A stretch of 64,000 bases of DNA, from contig NZ_QPJT01000004.1 in assembly GCF_003337415.1 (NCBI RefSeq), positions 186,001-250,000 of the forward strand. Direction: 5' to 3'. The notes under the pieces were generated by a model. The model was given only the letters and a program-made list of their open reading frames with translations, was not told the origin of the DNA and searched no databases. Source of the DNA: Anaerobacterium chartisolvens (GTDB lineage: Bacteria; Bacillota; Clostridia; Acetivibrionales; DSM-27016). Below are positions 9,311-17,747 of the stretch, in pieces. Numbering within the stretch: position 1 is the first letter of the stretch; each line of letters opens with the position of its first letter. The translations under genes were made by a program, and so were the position numbers.

Positions 9311-10492
9311 TTATAAGTTTATAAGCTTCTCAAGCGTGAGCTCCACGCCTAAAAGCTTTTTAAGCTCAATGTATTCTTTAAGAGCCTGCTCATTTTTCTT
9401 TTTTGTTTTTTGAGCTCTTATCATAAGATTTTTAGGTGTCTCAAGAGGAGAAATATACTCTACTATGGAGGTGCTGTACCCCGCAGCCTCAAGAAGAAGC
9501 ATTCTCATTCCCTCTGTAAGTGTATCCGCCATTCTTGCCTTTAATATTCCATGCTTTAAAATCCCTTTGAAGGGAGGATAGGAATACTGTCCCAGAAGCT
9601 GCTTATGGCAGCATGGAACCATTACCATTGCCTTCACCCCATTATTGACAGCCAGCGCCATGGCCTCATCGGTTGCAGTGTCGCACGCATGAAGACTTAT
9701 TGCAAGATCAATGCTCCTGTGGGAGGTGTAGCCCCTTATATCGGTTGCAATAAATTCCATGTTCTTGTATCCAAGATTCCCCGCCATTTTTTGAGAAGCC
9801 TCTATAACAGCCTCGGAGGAATCCAGCCCTATAAAATGGCACGGCCTTTTAAGCACCTCTTTTATGTAGTAATTCAATACAAAGGTTAGATATGATTTGC
9901 CGCAGCCGCAGTCTATTACAGTAATGGATGCACAGCTTTGGGACATATCCTCAAGTATTCCGCTTATGAGCTCTACAAAGTGGTCTATCTGGTTGTATTT
10001 ACGGATCATGTCGTTTTTCAGCTTTCCATCCCGGCTTAAAATCCCCATTTCCTTAAGAAGAGGGTCAGCCTGACCCAGCCTTATAAGATAGTCCCTGCCC
10101 CCCGCCTGCGCCGGGGCTGTTCCTTTATAATGCTCTTGCCCGAAAGGGTTAGGCGTCTCAGCACTATTTTCACGGCTTTTCATTTTTACATTTTTATTGT
10201 CCGCCTCTATGCATATGGATGAGCCTCTTTCATCATATTCCACGGCAACGGCGTCATAGCTCCCGGCATAGCCCGCAAGCCTTCCTGAAAGCATGTCTGT
10301 TTCTATAACCTCACTGCTTCCGTTAAAGCTTATTTTCAACTTGTTATCTAATGGCACAACCTTAGCGGCAAATTCCTTTGTGCCCGATTTATATACTGCG
10401 GAAATGCCCTGAAAATAATCGTAGTTTTCAGCCGCTCTTTGTTCTATTCCTTTTAGAAGCAGTTCCAGCTTCTTCACATTTTGCTTGTTCAT
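9311..10492 (-). CDS. Class I SAM-dependent methyltransferase (METTL25-like family)
   Basis: The 393-residue protein has a poorly conserved N-terminal half, then a Rossmann methyltransferase fold. The SAM-binding motif is ITVIDCGCGKSYLTFVL near residue 190, with an acidic loop (HFIGLDSS) and the family-typical SLHACDTATDEA and VPCCHKQ stretches. These last two motifs recur in METTL25/TRM13-like methyltransferases. The substrate is unknown, but RNA is plausible given its neighbours. I chose ATG at 10492, which gives a 31-base gap after the RsuA-like gene; a longer form from 10582 would overlap that gene by 59 bases and add an unconserved Arg-rich tail. Confidence 0.75.
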   Translation of the reverse strand: MNKQNVKKLELLLKGIEQRAAENYDYFQGISAVYKSGTKEFAAKVVPLDNKLKISFNGSSEVIETDMLSGRLAGYAGSYDAVAVEYDERGSSICIEADNKNVKMKSRENSAETPNPFGQEHYKGTAPAQAGGRDYLIRLGQADPLLKEMGILSRDGKLKNDMIRKYNQIDHFVELISGILEDMSQSCASITVIDCGCGKSYLTFVLNYYIKEVLKRPCHFIGLDSSEAVIEASQKMAGNLGYKNMEFIATDIRGYTSHRSIDLAISLHACDTATDEAMALAVNNGVKAMVMVPCCHKQLLGQYSYPPFKGILKHGILKARMADTLTEGMRMLLLEAAGYSTSIVEYISPLETPKNLMIRAQKTKKKNEQALKEYIELKKLLGVELTLEKLINL

Positions 10493-10523
10493 TTTCTTCT
10501 CAGCCTTCCGTAAATATTCTCCG

Positions 10524-11252
10524 CTATGCAAGCACGTCCTTAATAATAGCCTCCTCCTCGCCCGTGAGCTCTCTTGAGGCACCTGTCTTTAAATGTTCGT
10601 CAAGCCTTAAGCCTCCCATCTGTATTCTTTTTAAATACTCCACCCTTTTGCCTACAGCCTGAAACATTCTCTTAACCTGATGAAATTTTCCTTCATATAT
10701 TGTAAGCTCAATTTTTGACTGCCTGCCTGCCTCAAGTATTTGCAGTTCCGACGGCATCGTTGTATATCCGTCGTCTATGGTTATGCCCTCCTTGAAGCTT
10801 AATACGTCCTCCCCCGTAACCTCTCCGTCTACTACGGCATAATACCTTTTAGACACATGCCTTCTCGGAGAAAGCAGCCCGTGGGCAAGCTGTCCGTCAT
10901 TGGTCATCAGCAGAAGCCCTTCAGTGTCTATATCAAGCCTTCCCACAGGAAACAACTCAAATACCTTAAAGGAATCGGGCAAAATGTCCGCCACAGTTTT
11001 AAGCCGCTTGTCATAAGTAGCGGAAACCACCCCCGGGGGCTTATTCATCATAACATAAATATGTTTTTTGTAATTAACAGTCTCCCCTGCTATTTCTATC
11101 CTGCTTCCGTAAGGATCAACATGCATTCCGCTGTCGGAGACAAAAATACCGTCTACCTTTACCAGCCCGCTCCTCACCGCCTGCTTAATCTCCTTTCTGG
11201 TGCCATAGCCCAGATTGGACAAAATCTTATCCAGCCTTTGAGTTTCTTTCAT
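10524..11252 (-). CDS. RsuA/RluB-family rRNA pseudouridine synthase
   Basis: The product (242 residues from ATG 11252) begins with an S4 RNA-binding domain (RLDKILSNLGYGTRKEIKQAV). The pseudouridine synthase core follows, with the catalytic-Asp motif GRLDIDTEGLLLMTNDG near residue 107 and the late motif KFHQVKRMFQAVG. The family isomerises uridine in ribosomal RNA; RsuA acts on 16S U516, but site specificity cannot be read here. A TTG at 11273 is an alternative start. It sits four bases after the upstream stop, so translation may be coupled. The gene is the middle of a three-gene RNA-modification cluster. Confidence 0.88.
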   Translation of the reverse strand: MKETQRLDKILSNLGYGTRKEIKQAVRSGLVKVDGIFVSDSGMHVDPYGSRIEIAGETVNYKKHIYVMMNKPPGVVSATYDKRLKTVADILPDSFKVFELFPVGRLDIDTEGLLLMTNDGQLAHGLLSPRRHVSKRYYAVVDGEVTGEDVLSFKEGITIDDGYTTMPSELQILEAGRQSKIELTIYEGKFHQVKRMFQAVGKRVEYLKRIQMGGLRLDEHLKTGASRELTGEEEAIIKDVLA

Positions 11253-11277
11253 CGCCTCTTTAATATCCTCCAAAGCT

Positions 11278-12663
11278 TTATGACATCCTTCTCCACCCTT
11301 TGGGGTAAAGATTTTTAAGCATGTAATCCATTTGCTTGGCCCATCCTAATGTATATCCGTTAACACATACCGCCTTCATGCCCTTTTCTCCCTCCAGCAT
11401 AAGCGTTTCGCCCTTTAGATAGCTGGACAGCTCTTTTGAATCACATGCAAAATCAATTGTGTTTTTTAGATCCTGCTTATTCAAAGAGACAACCATAGAG
11501 TGTGACGGCTCAAATCTGTTCTTGCCAAACTCTCCCAGATACCATCCGAATTTCGCCACCCTTATTCCCTTAAGCTCGGGCACTCTCTCGGGAAAAGCAT
11601 ACAGATTGCTTCCCTTTATATCAAAGTATCCCCCGCCGCCAATATTTAAGTCCTCACTCAGGTTTTCCTCCGCAAAGCTCCTAAAAAAATTAAGCCTGAC
11701 ATCGTTCCGGCTGTCAGAGTCAGAAGGAATGTAAGCAGCCGCCCTGCTTTCCCCCGCTTTTTTCCTGAGCAATGCCGCAAAATGCCCCTCACCCTTAACT
11801 CTATGCGGCCAAAGCCTCACCGTACCGGCCACTGCTTGGTTGCCCTCCGCCCACCCGGGCCTGCCGCGCTCCATGCCCCCGACTGTGGATATTTCAACAA
11901 CCTCATACCCGTTATTAAGGCTTAAGAAGGCCGATATCATTTTTTCGTTTTCCTCGGGCGAAAACGTACAGGTTGAATATATAATATATCCGCCCGGCCT
12001 CAGCATTTTATCCACCTGCTCCAGTATGTCCCACTGCATTGCGGAGCATTTTTCGCTTTTAAACTTTTCCCAGCTTTTTACAGCATCCTGATCCTTTCTG
12101 AACATGCCCTCCCCCGAGCAGGGAGCATCCACCAGTATCTTGTCAAAAAATTCAGGGAATGCACCGGCAAGCTTCTGAGGGGTTTCATTAGTAACTATGG
12201 CATTTCTTACTCCGCATAGCTCAATATTTTTTATAAGAGCCTTTACCCTGTCGGAGCTTATGTCATTAGCTACAAGAATTCCCCTTCCCTTCATGCCAGC
12301 GGCGATTTGCACCGTTTTCCCCCCCGGTGCCGCACACAGGTCAAGGATACGCTCACCCGGCTGTGAATCTACCACCTCACCCGGAAGCATAGCACTGGGC
12401 TCCTGTATATAGTACAGCCCCGCGTTATAATAAGGGTGCTTCCCCGGGCTTTCTCCTTCCCTGTAGTAAAATCCGTCCCTCACCCATGGAATGGGCTCCA
12501 GCTCGAAGGGAGAAATTTTTAAAAACTCTTCCACACTTATTTTAAGGGTGTTGATTCTTAGTCCATAGTACCTCGGCTTTTCATAGGATTGTATGAGACT
12601 CTCATACTCATCCTTCTCCATAAGCGCACTCATTTTATTTAAAAAATCCTCAGGTAATCTCAT
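11278..12663 (-). CDS. rsmF: RsmF/NSUN-family rRNA (cytosine-C5) methyltransferase
   Basis: The 461-residue enzyme carries the SAM motif LDLCAAPGGKTVQIA and both family cysteines: the turnover Cys in DAPCSGEGMFRK near residue 181 and the catalytic Cys in YSTCTFSPEENE near residue 233. An NSUN N-terminal region precedes them, and a C-terminal RsmF-type extension of about 150 residues follows, containing KFGWYLGEFGKNRFEPSHS. It methylates cytosines in rRNA using SAM. A minus-strand TATAAT lies at 12695-12700, suggesting this is the first gene of the unit continuing into the RsuA-like gene and the third methyltransferase. Confidence 0.88.
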   Translation of the reverse strand: MRLPEDFLNKMSALMEKDEYESLIQSYEKPRYYGLRINTLKISVEEFLKISPFELEPIPWVRDGFYYREGESPGKHPYYNAGLYYIQEPSAMLPGEVVDSQPGERILDLCAAPGGKTVQIAAGMKGRGILVANDISSDRVKALIKNIELCGVRNAIVTNETPQKLAGAFPEFFDKILVDAPCSGEGMFRKDQDAVKSWEKFKSEKCSAMQWDILEQVDKMLRPGGYIIYSTCTFSPEENEKMISAFLSLNNGYEVVEISTVGGMERGRPGWAEGNQAVAGTVRLWPHRVKGEGHFAALLRKKAGESRAAAYIPSDSDSRNDVRLNFFRSFAEENLSEDLNIGGGGYFDIKGSNLYAFPERVPELKGIRVAKFGWYLGEFGKNRFEPSHSMVVSLNKQDLKNTIDFACDSKELSSYLKGETLMLEGEKGMKAVCVNGYTLGWAKQMDYMLKNLYPKGWRRMS

Positions 12664-12816
12664 AAAGGCTCCAAACTTTAATTTTTATAGTGGTATTATA
12701 GCACATCACAGTGTTAAAGTTCCATTGCAAATTTCCATACCTCCAATTCATGATTTGACTGCATAAGTGGTTATCTTAAAGAAAATTATGGTAAATAATT
12801 AAATAAAAATTTTTTA

Positions 12817-12845
12817 TTGTATTTTTATTATATCCATGTTATAAT
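12817..12845 (+). promoter_or_regulatory. Promoter of tRNA-Glu
   Basis: TTGTAT (12817-12822) and TATAAT (12840-12845) are separated by 17 bases. The expected start point is about 15 bases before the tRNA. Confidence 0.75.
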
Positions 12846-12866
12846 GTTTTTTGCAGTCAGATTTGC

Positions 12867-12942
12867 GGCCCATTGGTCAAGTGGCCTAAGACACCGCCCT
12901 CTCACGGCGGTAACAGGGGTTCGAATCCCCTATGGGTCACCA
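12867..12942 (+). tRNA. tRNA-Glu, anticodon CTC
   Basis: The acceptor arms GGCCCAT (12867-12873) and ATGGGTC (12932-12938) pair with one G-U, and the 3' CCA is encoded. The anticodon stem CCGCC/GGCGG encloses the loop CTCTCAC, giving anticodon CTC, which reads GAG. The T arm AGGGG-TTCGAAT-CCCCT is canonical. A strong promoter precedes it and a terminator follows at once. Confidence 0.95.
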
Positions 12943-12973
12943 AAAGCCATTCCTTTAAAGGAATGGCTTTTAT
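12943..12973. terminator. Terminator of tRNA-Glu
   Basis: AAAGCCATTCCTTT and AAAGGAATGGCTTT form a near-perfect hairpin with T-rich flanks, starting one base after the CCA end. Confidence 0.85.
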
Positions 12974-12982
12974 ATTATATCT

Positions 12983-13186
12983 TATATAGGACGCGATAAA
13001 GATTTTACAAACATAGAGGATATAATTGCTTACAGAAATTTTTAATAGCAACGAAAAGATGCCTTGCGGGGAAACGTCTCCGGGTCTGTCATCAGGCACT
13101 TTTCTTAGATGTATTCCTTACGGGTCAAAAAAATTTCTTCCATCAAACTATATCCTCCATGTAAAATCTTTATCGCTACATATATA
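12983..13186. mobile_element. MITE-like element, copy A (long form)
   Basis: The element starts TATATAGGACGCGATAAAG and ends with an inverted copy of the same core. The shared arm is GCGATAAAGATTTTACA, followed by GAGGATATA with an offset. It is about 204 bp, encodes nothing, and shares its left arm plus the following 30 bases (to AGCAACGAAAAGA) with copy C at 20606. TA-rich ends would fit TA target duplication, but that is inference. It separates the tRNA terminator from the GntR gene. Confidence 0.75.
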
Positions 13187-13201
13187 GTTCATATGTCATA
13201 A

Positions 13202-13882
13202 TCATATACCGCTTTGATTTTTATTTTTGATTAAATTCATGCTGGCATTTTTCACATGCAGGTTGGTGAGCAGCTCGGCCCTGTCAGGATCCTTGTCAAT
13301 TATGGCCTGCAATATGGCACGGTGCTCCTCCAGCACCTTTTTAGCCCTTCCGGGAGAGGAAAGGGAAGCATTTCTGGCACTTTGAACATAGTGATGAAAG
13401 GTGCTTAAGGTATGAATAAGGGGCTTGCTTTTGCTTGCCTTAAATATTATATCATGAAATCTTGAATCCAGCTCCAGCAGATGAGCCGTGTCATTTTTCA
13501 CGGTATAAAATTCCTCCATATCAAACGCTTCCTTTAATTCCTGAAGCTCTGTCTGAGTAATTTTTTCAGCTGCCCATCTTGAGGCCAGACCCTCAATCAT
13601 CATCCTTATTGTATATATATCCTCAATATCCTGATCGGATATCCCAGTAACAATCGCTCCCTTATTGGGTATAGACCGGACAAGCCCCTCAAGCTCCAAT
13701 TGCCTTATGGCTTCTCTTATAGGGGTTCTGCTCACACCCAGATCCTCGGACAGCCTTGTTTCAATAAGGCTGTCCCCGGACTGGTACTTACCATTTAAGA
13801 TATCGTTTTGCAACTGTATAAAAACCTTGCCTCTTAAAGAGCTTAAATTGTTTTCGTTTTCATTATGCTGAATTTTAGCCAT
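13202..13882 (-). CDS. GntR-family regulator (FadR/FCD type), likely local regulator of the citrate genes
   Basis: The 226-residue protein has an N-terminal winged helix (LIETRLSEDLGVSRTPIREA, residues 40-60) typical of GntR. An all-helical FCD ligand domain follows, with the metal-ligand-like residues DSRFHDII and EEHRAIL. FCD domains bind organic acids or related metabolites. The start is set by GGGAGAGGG just before the ATG. It is the last gene of a unit with Re-citrate synthase and aconitase (32-bp gap). The palindrome ATTGTATACAAT on the unit's promoter fits FadR-subfamily operators, so autoregulation with the two enzymes is likely. The effector is probably a tricarboxylate, but this is inference. 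Confidence 0.87.
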   Translation of the reverse strand: MAKIQHNENENNLSSLRGKVFIQLQNDILNGKYQSGDSLIETRLSEDLGVSRTPIREAIRQLELEGLVRSIPNKGAIVTGISDQDIEDIYTIRMMIEGLASRWAAEKITQTELQELKEAFDMEEFYTVKNDTAHLLELDSRFHDIIFKASKSKPLIHTLSTFHHYVQSARNASLSSPGRAKKVLEEHRAILQAIIDKDPDRAELLTNLHVKNASMNLIKNKNQSGI

Positions 13883-13914
13883 ATCCCTCTCCCTCTTTGA
13901 AGAGTACTCTTTTT

Positions 13915-15843
13915 TTATTTGCTCTGCTTCCTGGTGTAATTAAGCAGTCCTCCCGCAAGCAGCATATCCGTCTGCCTTCCTGAGACTGAGATGTTAACCC
14001 TTATGTCGGTATTTTTTGTGATATTGCGTATTGTCAGGCAATCCCCGGCCTTTATCTGCTCTCTCGCATTCTCAATTTCCAGCCTGTCTCCCTCATCTAT
14101 TTTGTCATAATCCTCTTCATTTTGAAAGGTCATGGGGATAATACCCGAATTTATTAAATTTGCCATGTGAATTCTTGCAAAGGATTTTGCAAGCACTCCC
14201 TTTATCCCGAGCTGTAAGGGCGCAAGAGCAGCGTGCTCACGGCTGGAGCCCTGTCCGTAGTTTGACCCCCCTATTATAAAGCCTCCGCCCGATTCCTTTG
14301 CTCTTTTGGGAAATTCCGCGTCACAGGGCGTCAGGCAGAACTCGGCAAGATACGGAATATTGGAGCGGAAAGGCAAAAGCTTTGCGTTTGAAGGCATTAT
14401 ATGATCGGTGGTAATGTTGTCTCCGACCTTTATTAAGGCACTTCCCTCCACTCTTTCCGCCATCTCGCTGTTTATAGGGAAGGGCTTTATGTTGGGGCCC
14501 CTTACTACCTCGACCTCTTTGCCCTCGGGAGCCGGAGCTATTACCATATTGTCGTCAATTTCAAAGCTCGAAGGCATTTCTATAACGGGTGCCTCTCCTA
14601 AGTCCCGGGGATCTGTCAATACACCTTCAACAGCACTTGCGGCAGCAACCTCTGGGCTTACAAGGTATACCCTCGCAGATGCCGTGCCGCTTCTGCCCTC
14701 AAAATTTCTGTTGAAGGTTCTGAGAGATACCGCATTTGAGGCGGGTGCCTGCCCCATACCAATACATGGTCCGCACGCCGACTCAAGTATTCTCGCACCT
14801 GCCGACACCATATCAGCCAGCGCGCCATTCTTTGCAAGCATGGTGAGCACCTGCTTCGACCCCGGAGATATGACAAGGCTGACATCAGGCTTTACTGTCT
14901 TGCCCTTTAAGATTTTTGCAACCTTCATCATGTCCATATATGACGAGTTGGTGCAGCTTCCTATCGCAACCTGATCCACCTTTATTTTACCTATCTCGGC
15001 TACCGAAGCGACATTATCCGGGCTGTGCGGCTGTGCCGCCAGAGGACGCAGCTCTGTAAGATCTATTTCTATCTCTTCTTCATATGCAGCGTCGGTGTCG
15101 GGAAGCAGCTCTGTCCAGTCAGCTTCCCTTCCCTGTGCTTTTAAGAATTCCCTTGTTACTTCATCACTTGGGAAAATGGAGGTTGTAGCTCCCAATTCCG
15201 CTCCCATGTTTGTTATAGTCGCCCTTTCAGGCACGGTAAGGCTTTTTATTCCTTCTCCGGCATATTCTATTACCTTCCCTACTCCACCCTTTACCGACAG
15301 CACTCTTAAGACCTCAAGAATTATATCCTTAGCCGAAACCCACGGCTTTAAGCTTCCCTTCAAATTAACCTTACAGACTCTGGGCATCATGAGGTAGTAC
15401 GGGCCTCCTCCCATTGCCACTGCAACATCCAGCCCGCCCGCACCTATGGCAAGCATTCCTATTCCGCCTCCCGTGGGAGTATGGCTGTCAGACCCTAAAA
15501 GCGTCATCCCCGGAGCTCCGAATCTTTCAAGCTGCACCTGATGACAAATGCCGTTCCCCGGCCTTGAGAAATATATGCCGTGCTTTGATGCCACAGTCTG
15601 TATATATTTGTGGTCATCGGCATTTTCAAAGCCCGCTTGAAGTGTATTGTGGTCAATATATGCCACCGACTTTTTTGTCTTAACTCTGGGTATCCCTATG
15701 GCCTCAAATTGCAGATATGCCATGGTTCCTGTTGAATCCTGCGTCAGCGTCTGGTCTATCCTTATGGATATTTCCTCTCCCGCTTTCATTTCCCCGCTTA
15801 TAAGGTGATCCCCTATAATCTTCTGTGCCAGATTTTGTCCCAT
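13915..15843 (-). CDS. acnA: Aconitate hydratase
   Basis: The 642-residue enzyme has the aconitase order: LLGSDSHTPTGGGIGMLAIG, then SCTNSSYMDM carrying the first cluster cysteine, SACGPCIGMGQAP with the other two, and a C-terminal swivel domain with GGSNYGQGSSREHAALAP. It interconverts citrate and isocitrate with a [4Fe-4S] cluster in the cytoplasm. The length fits the shorter bacterial/archaeal type rather than the roughly 900-residue AcnA/AcnB. GGGAGG precedes the ATG. It follows the citrate synthase gene directly, forming the first two steps of the oxidative branch towards 2-oxoglutarate and glutamate. Isocitrate dehydrogenase is not in the window. Confidence 0.93.
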   Translation of the reverse strand: MGQNLAQKIIGDHLISGEMKAGEEISIRIDQTLTQDSTGTMAYLQFEAIGIPRVKTKKSVAYIDHNTLQAGFENADDHKYIQTVASKHGIYFSRPGNGICHQVQLERFGAPGMTLLGSDSHTPTGGGIGMLAIGAGGLDVAVAMGGGPYYLMMPRVCKVNLKGSLKPWVSAKDIILEVLRVLSVKGGVGKVIEYAGEGIKSLTVPERATITNMGAELGATTSIFPSDEVTREFLKAQGREADWTELLPDTDAAYEEEIEIDLTELRPLAAQPHSPDNVASVAEIGKIKVDQVAIGSCTNSSYMDMMKVAKILKGKTVKPDVSLVISPGSKQVLTMLAKNGALADMVSAGARILESACGPCIGMGQAPASNAVSLRTFNRNFEGRSGTASARVYLVSPEVAAASAVEGVLTDPRDLGEAPVIEMPSSFEIDDNMVIAPAPEGKEVEVVRGPNIKPFPINSEMAERVEGSALIKVGDNITTDHIMPSNAKLLPFRSNIPYLAEFCLTPCDAEFPKRAKESGGGFIIGGSNYGQGSSREHAALAPLQLGIKGVLAKSFARIHMANLINSGIIPMTFQNEEDYDKIDEGDRLEIENAREQIKAGDCLTIRNITKNTDIRVNISVSGRQTDMLLAGGLLNYTRKQSK

Positions 15844-15878
15844 TATAAATCCTCCCTGTATATAATTAAATTAGTAAA

Positions 15879-15951
15879 CATTGTTTACAATGAACATTGT
15901 TTGCACCGAACATTACTTGTAATGAACATTACTTGTAATGAATATTACTTG
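15879..15951. repeat. Array of 16-bp palindromic units between citrate synthase and aconitase genes
   Basis: Five units start exactly 16 bp apart (15879, 15895, 15911, 15927, 15943). Unit 1 is CATTGTTTACAATG; units 3 and 4 are CATTACTTGTAATG; units 2 and 5 are degenerate or partial. Each full unit is a 6-2-6 palindrome. Unit 1 differs by one base from the core of the operator at 17402. The last unit overlaps the stop codon of the upstream gene. Confidence 0.7.
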
Positions 15952-17324
15952 CCAAACCCCGGCATATCGGGCACTAAAAGACTTATGGCTTGTAAAAGCT
16001 CATCGTCGCCTATTGCCGTCACCCTGCCGTCCCTGTACTGCCCGTCAACCCATTCCTTAACTACCGCTATCCTCGCATCCTTTTTATCCAGCCTCTCACT
16101 CCCCGACAGCTCAAAATACGAATTTATCCAATGTGCAATGCCGGCAAGCCCTGAGCCCTGGTTTATTGCCACCCCTATCGGTCTTTTAAGTATTTTTGCC
16201 GTGTCAAATATATTATAAATTTCTTCATCCTTTAAAAGTCCGTCGGCATGTATCCCCGCCTGCGTCACATTAAAATACTTTCCTGCAAAGGGAGTTCTGG
16301 AAGGTATTTTATACCCTATTTCGTCCTCATAGTACCTTGCGATGTCGGTTATTACCGTGGTATCCATTCCATCAGTTGTACCTCTTAGCTGTGCGTATTC
16401 AATAACCATTGCCTCCAAAGGAGTATTCCCCGTTCTCTCCCCTATCCCAAGAAGTGAGCAGTTAACGCTTGAGGCCCCATACATCCATGCAATGGATGAA
16501 TTTGAAACAGCCTTATAAAAATCATTGTGCCCATGCCACTCTATCAATTCACTGGGGAAGCCTGCATGATGACGCAGCCCGTATATTATGCCCGGCACAC
16601 TTCTGGGAAGTGCGGCTCCGGGATAACACACACCGTATCCCATGGTATCGCAGGCACGGATTTTTATTTGCACTCCGCTTTCCTCCATAAGCTTTCTCAG
16701 CTCAAGGGCAAAGGGAACGACAAAGCCGTAAAAGTCCGCGCGGGTTATGTCTTCAAAATGGCATCTGGGCTTTATTCCCACCTCAATAGCACTTTTTATT
16801 ATCCCCATGTAGTGCTCCATAGCCTGTCTTCTTGTCATATTAAGCTTTTTAAAAATATGGTAATCGGAGCAGCTCACTAAAATCCCGCTTTCCTTCATAC
16901 CCATATCCTTGGCAAGCTGAAAGTCACTCTTTGTAGCCCTGATCCAGCTTGTCACCTCCGGGTAACGATATCCCCTCTCCTGACATTTGTATACCGCCTG
17001 CTTATCCCTATCGCTGTACAGGAAAAATTCACTTTGCCTTATTATCCCGTTTGGTCCTCCAAGCTTATGTAAAAGGTCAAACAAATGAACTATCTGCTCG
17101 ACAGTATATGGAGCCCTCGACTGTTGTCCGTCTCTGAAGGTGGTATCGGTGATCCATATCTCGTCGGCAGGATGCATAGGCACCCTTCTGTGGTTGAAAG
17201 TACATTTCGGTATCTCATCATAGCTGAAAATTTCCCTGTAAAGGTTGGGCTGGGCTACATCCTGAAGTGAATATCTATACTGGGTCTGCTCTAAAGTATT
17301 TGTTCTTTTATTAAATTCTATCAT
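15945..17324 (-). CDS. Re-type citrate synthase (HMGL/isopropylmalate-synthase-like family)
   Basis: The 459-residue protein belongs to the DRE-TIM metallolyase family: WITDTTFRDGQQSRAPYT near the N-terminus, the metal-binding EWHGHNDFYKAVSN, and NCSLLGIGERTGNTPLEAM. Such proteins are often labelled homocitrate or isopropylmalate synthase. This version lacks the leuA regulatory domain and sits beside aconitase, the setting of Re-citrate synthase described from Clostridium kluyveri. It would condense oxaloacetate and acetyl-CoA to citrate. ATG at 17324 is chosen because GAGGGG ends seven bases upstream; an ATG at 17420 would lie on the promoter. Homocitrate synthase cannot be excluded. Confidence 0.82.
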   Translation of the reverse strand: MIEFNKRTNTLEQTQYRYSLQDVAQPNLYREIFSYDEIPKCTFNHRRVPMHPADEIWITDTTFRDGQQSRAPYTVEQIVHLFDLLHKLGGPNGIIRQSEFFLYSDRDKQAVYKCQERGYRYPEVTSWIRATKSDFQLAKDMGMKESGILVSCSDYHIFKKLNMTRRQAMEHYMGIIKSAIEVGIKPRCHFEDITRADFYGFVVPFALELRKLMEESGVQIKIRACDTMGYGVCYPGAALPRSVPGIIYGLRHHAGFPSELIEWHGHNDFYKAVSNSSIAWMYGASSVNCSLLGIGERTGNTPLEAMVIEYAQLRGTTDGMDTTVITDIARYYEDEIGYKIPSRTPFAGKYFNVTQAGIHADGLLKDEEIYNIFDTAKILKRPIGVAINQGSGLAGIAHWINSYFELSGSERLDKKDARIAVVKEWVDGQYRDGRVTAIGDDELLQAISLLVPDMPGFGK

Positions 17325-17401
17325 ATCTATCCCCTCACCAATCTCATTTTTATAAATTGCAGCCGCATCGCTTCTATATAGTAATTTTGTATATGTGTAT
17401 A

Positions 17402-17430
17402 ATTGTATACAATAGTGCAATCAATGTCAA
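17402..17430 (-). promoter_or_regulatory. Promoter and overlapping GntR-type operator of the citrate unit
   Basis: On the minus strand, TTGACA (17425-17430) and TACAAT (17402-17407) are 17 bases apart. The perfect palindrome ATTGTATACAAT (17402-17413) covers the -10 box. Its core TTGTATACAA fits the FadR-subfamily operator pattern T-n-G-T-n-n-n-A-C-n-A closely. A bound GntR repressor would block RNA polymerase. Confidence 0.75.
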
Positions 17431-17664
17431 TAAAATACTTTAATACTAAAGTATTTTAGTATATTTCCCGCTCAAGGCTTATATACTTTAAAGTAGATAG
17501 AAGCGCATCCTTCCCCTATATCTGGAAGTTTTTCAAATTTAGCCGCTTAGCAATACGGGCAATATATAAAAATATCTCACTCTTTGTGTTATTATCTAAT
17601 CGTTAAGCTTTTCTGCTTTCGTTAAACAAAAGATCAACAAAAAAAGAAGGAGTTTTAAGAATTT

Positions 17665-17730
17665 ATGTCGAACCCTTATTTACCTTATAACAAATTGCAA
17701 CAAAGCTCGCAACTCACTAATCGTTATTAA
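17665..17730 (+). CDS. Possible 21-residue leader ORF before the second chemoreceptor gene
   Basis: ATG at 17665 follows AAGAAGGAG (17644-17652) at a slightly long spacing of 12 and reads 21 codons, beginning [10 protein letters not shown], to TAA at 17728. It ends 17 bases before the receptor ATG. The peptide has no known family. It may be a small translated leader or chance. Confidence 0.3.
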   Translation: MSNPYLPYNKLQQSSQLTNRY

Positions 17731-17747
17731 ATTTGGAGGGAAACAAT

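Noticed and set aside
12817-12999. A 60-codon plus-strand frame across the tRNA-Glu gene
   Set aside because: It runs through the tRNA and ends in the MITE-like element; the tRNA explains the sequence.
6653-17672. TGTCGAA (Spo0A-box-like) heptamers upstream of both chemoreceptor genes (6653-6659, 17666-17672) and the inverted form at 43324-43330
   Set aside because: A seven-base motif is expected several times in 64 kb by chance, and the sites have no consistent spacing to promoters.
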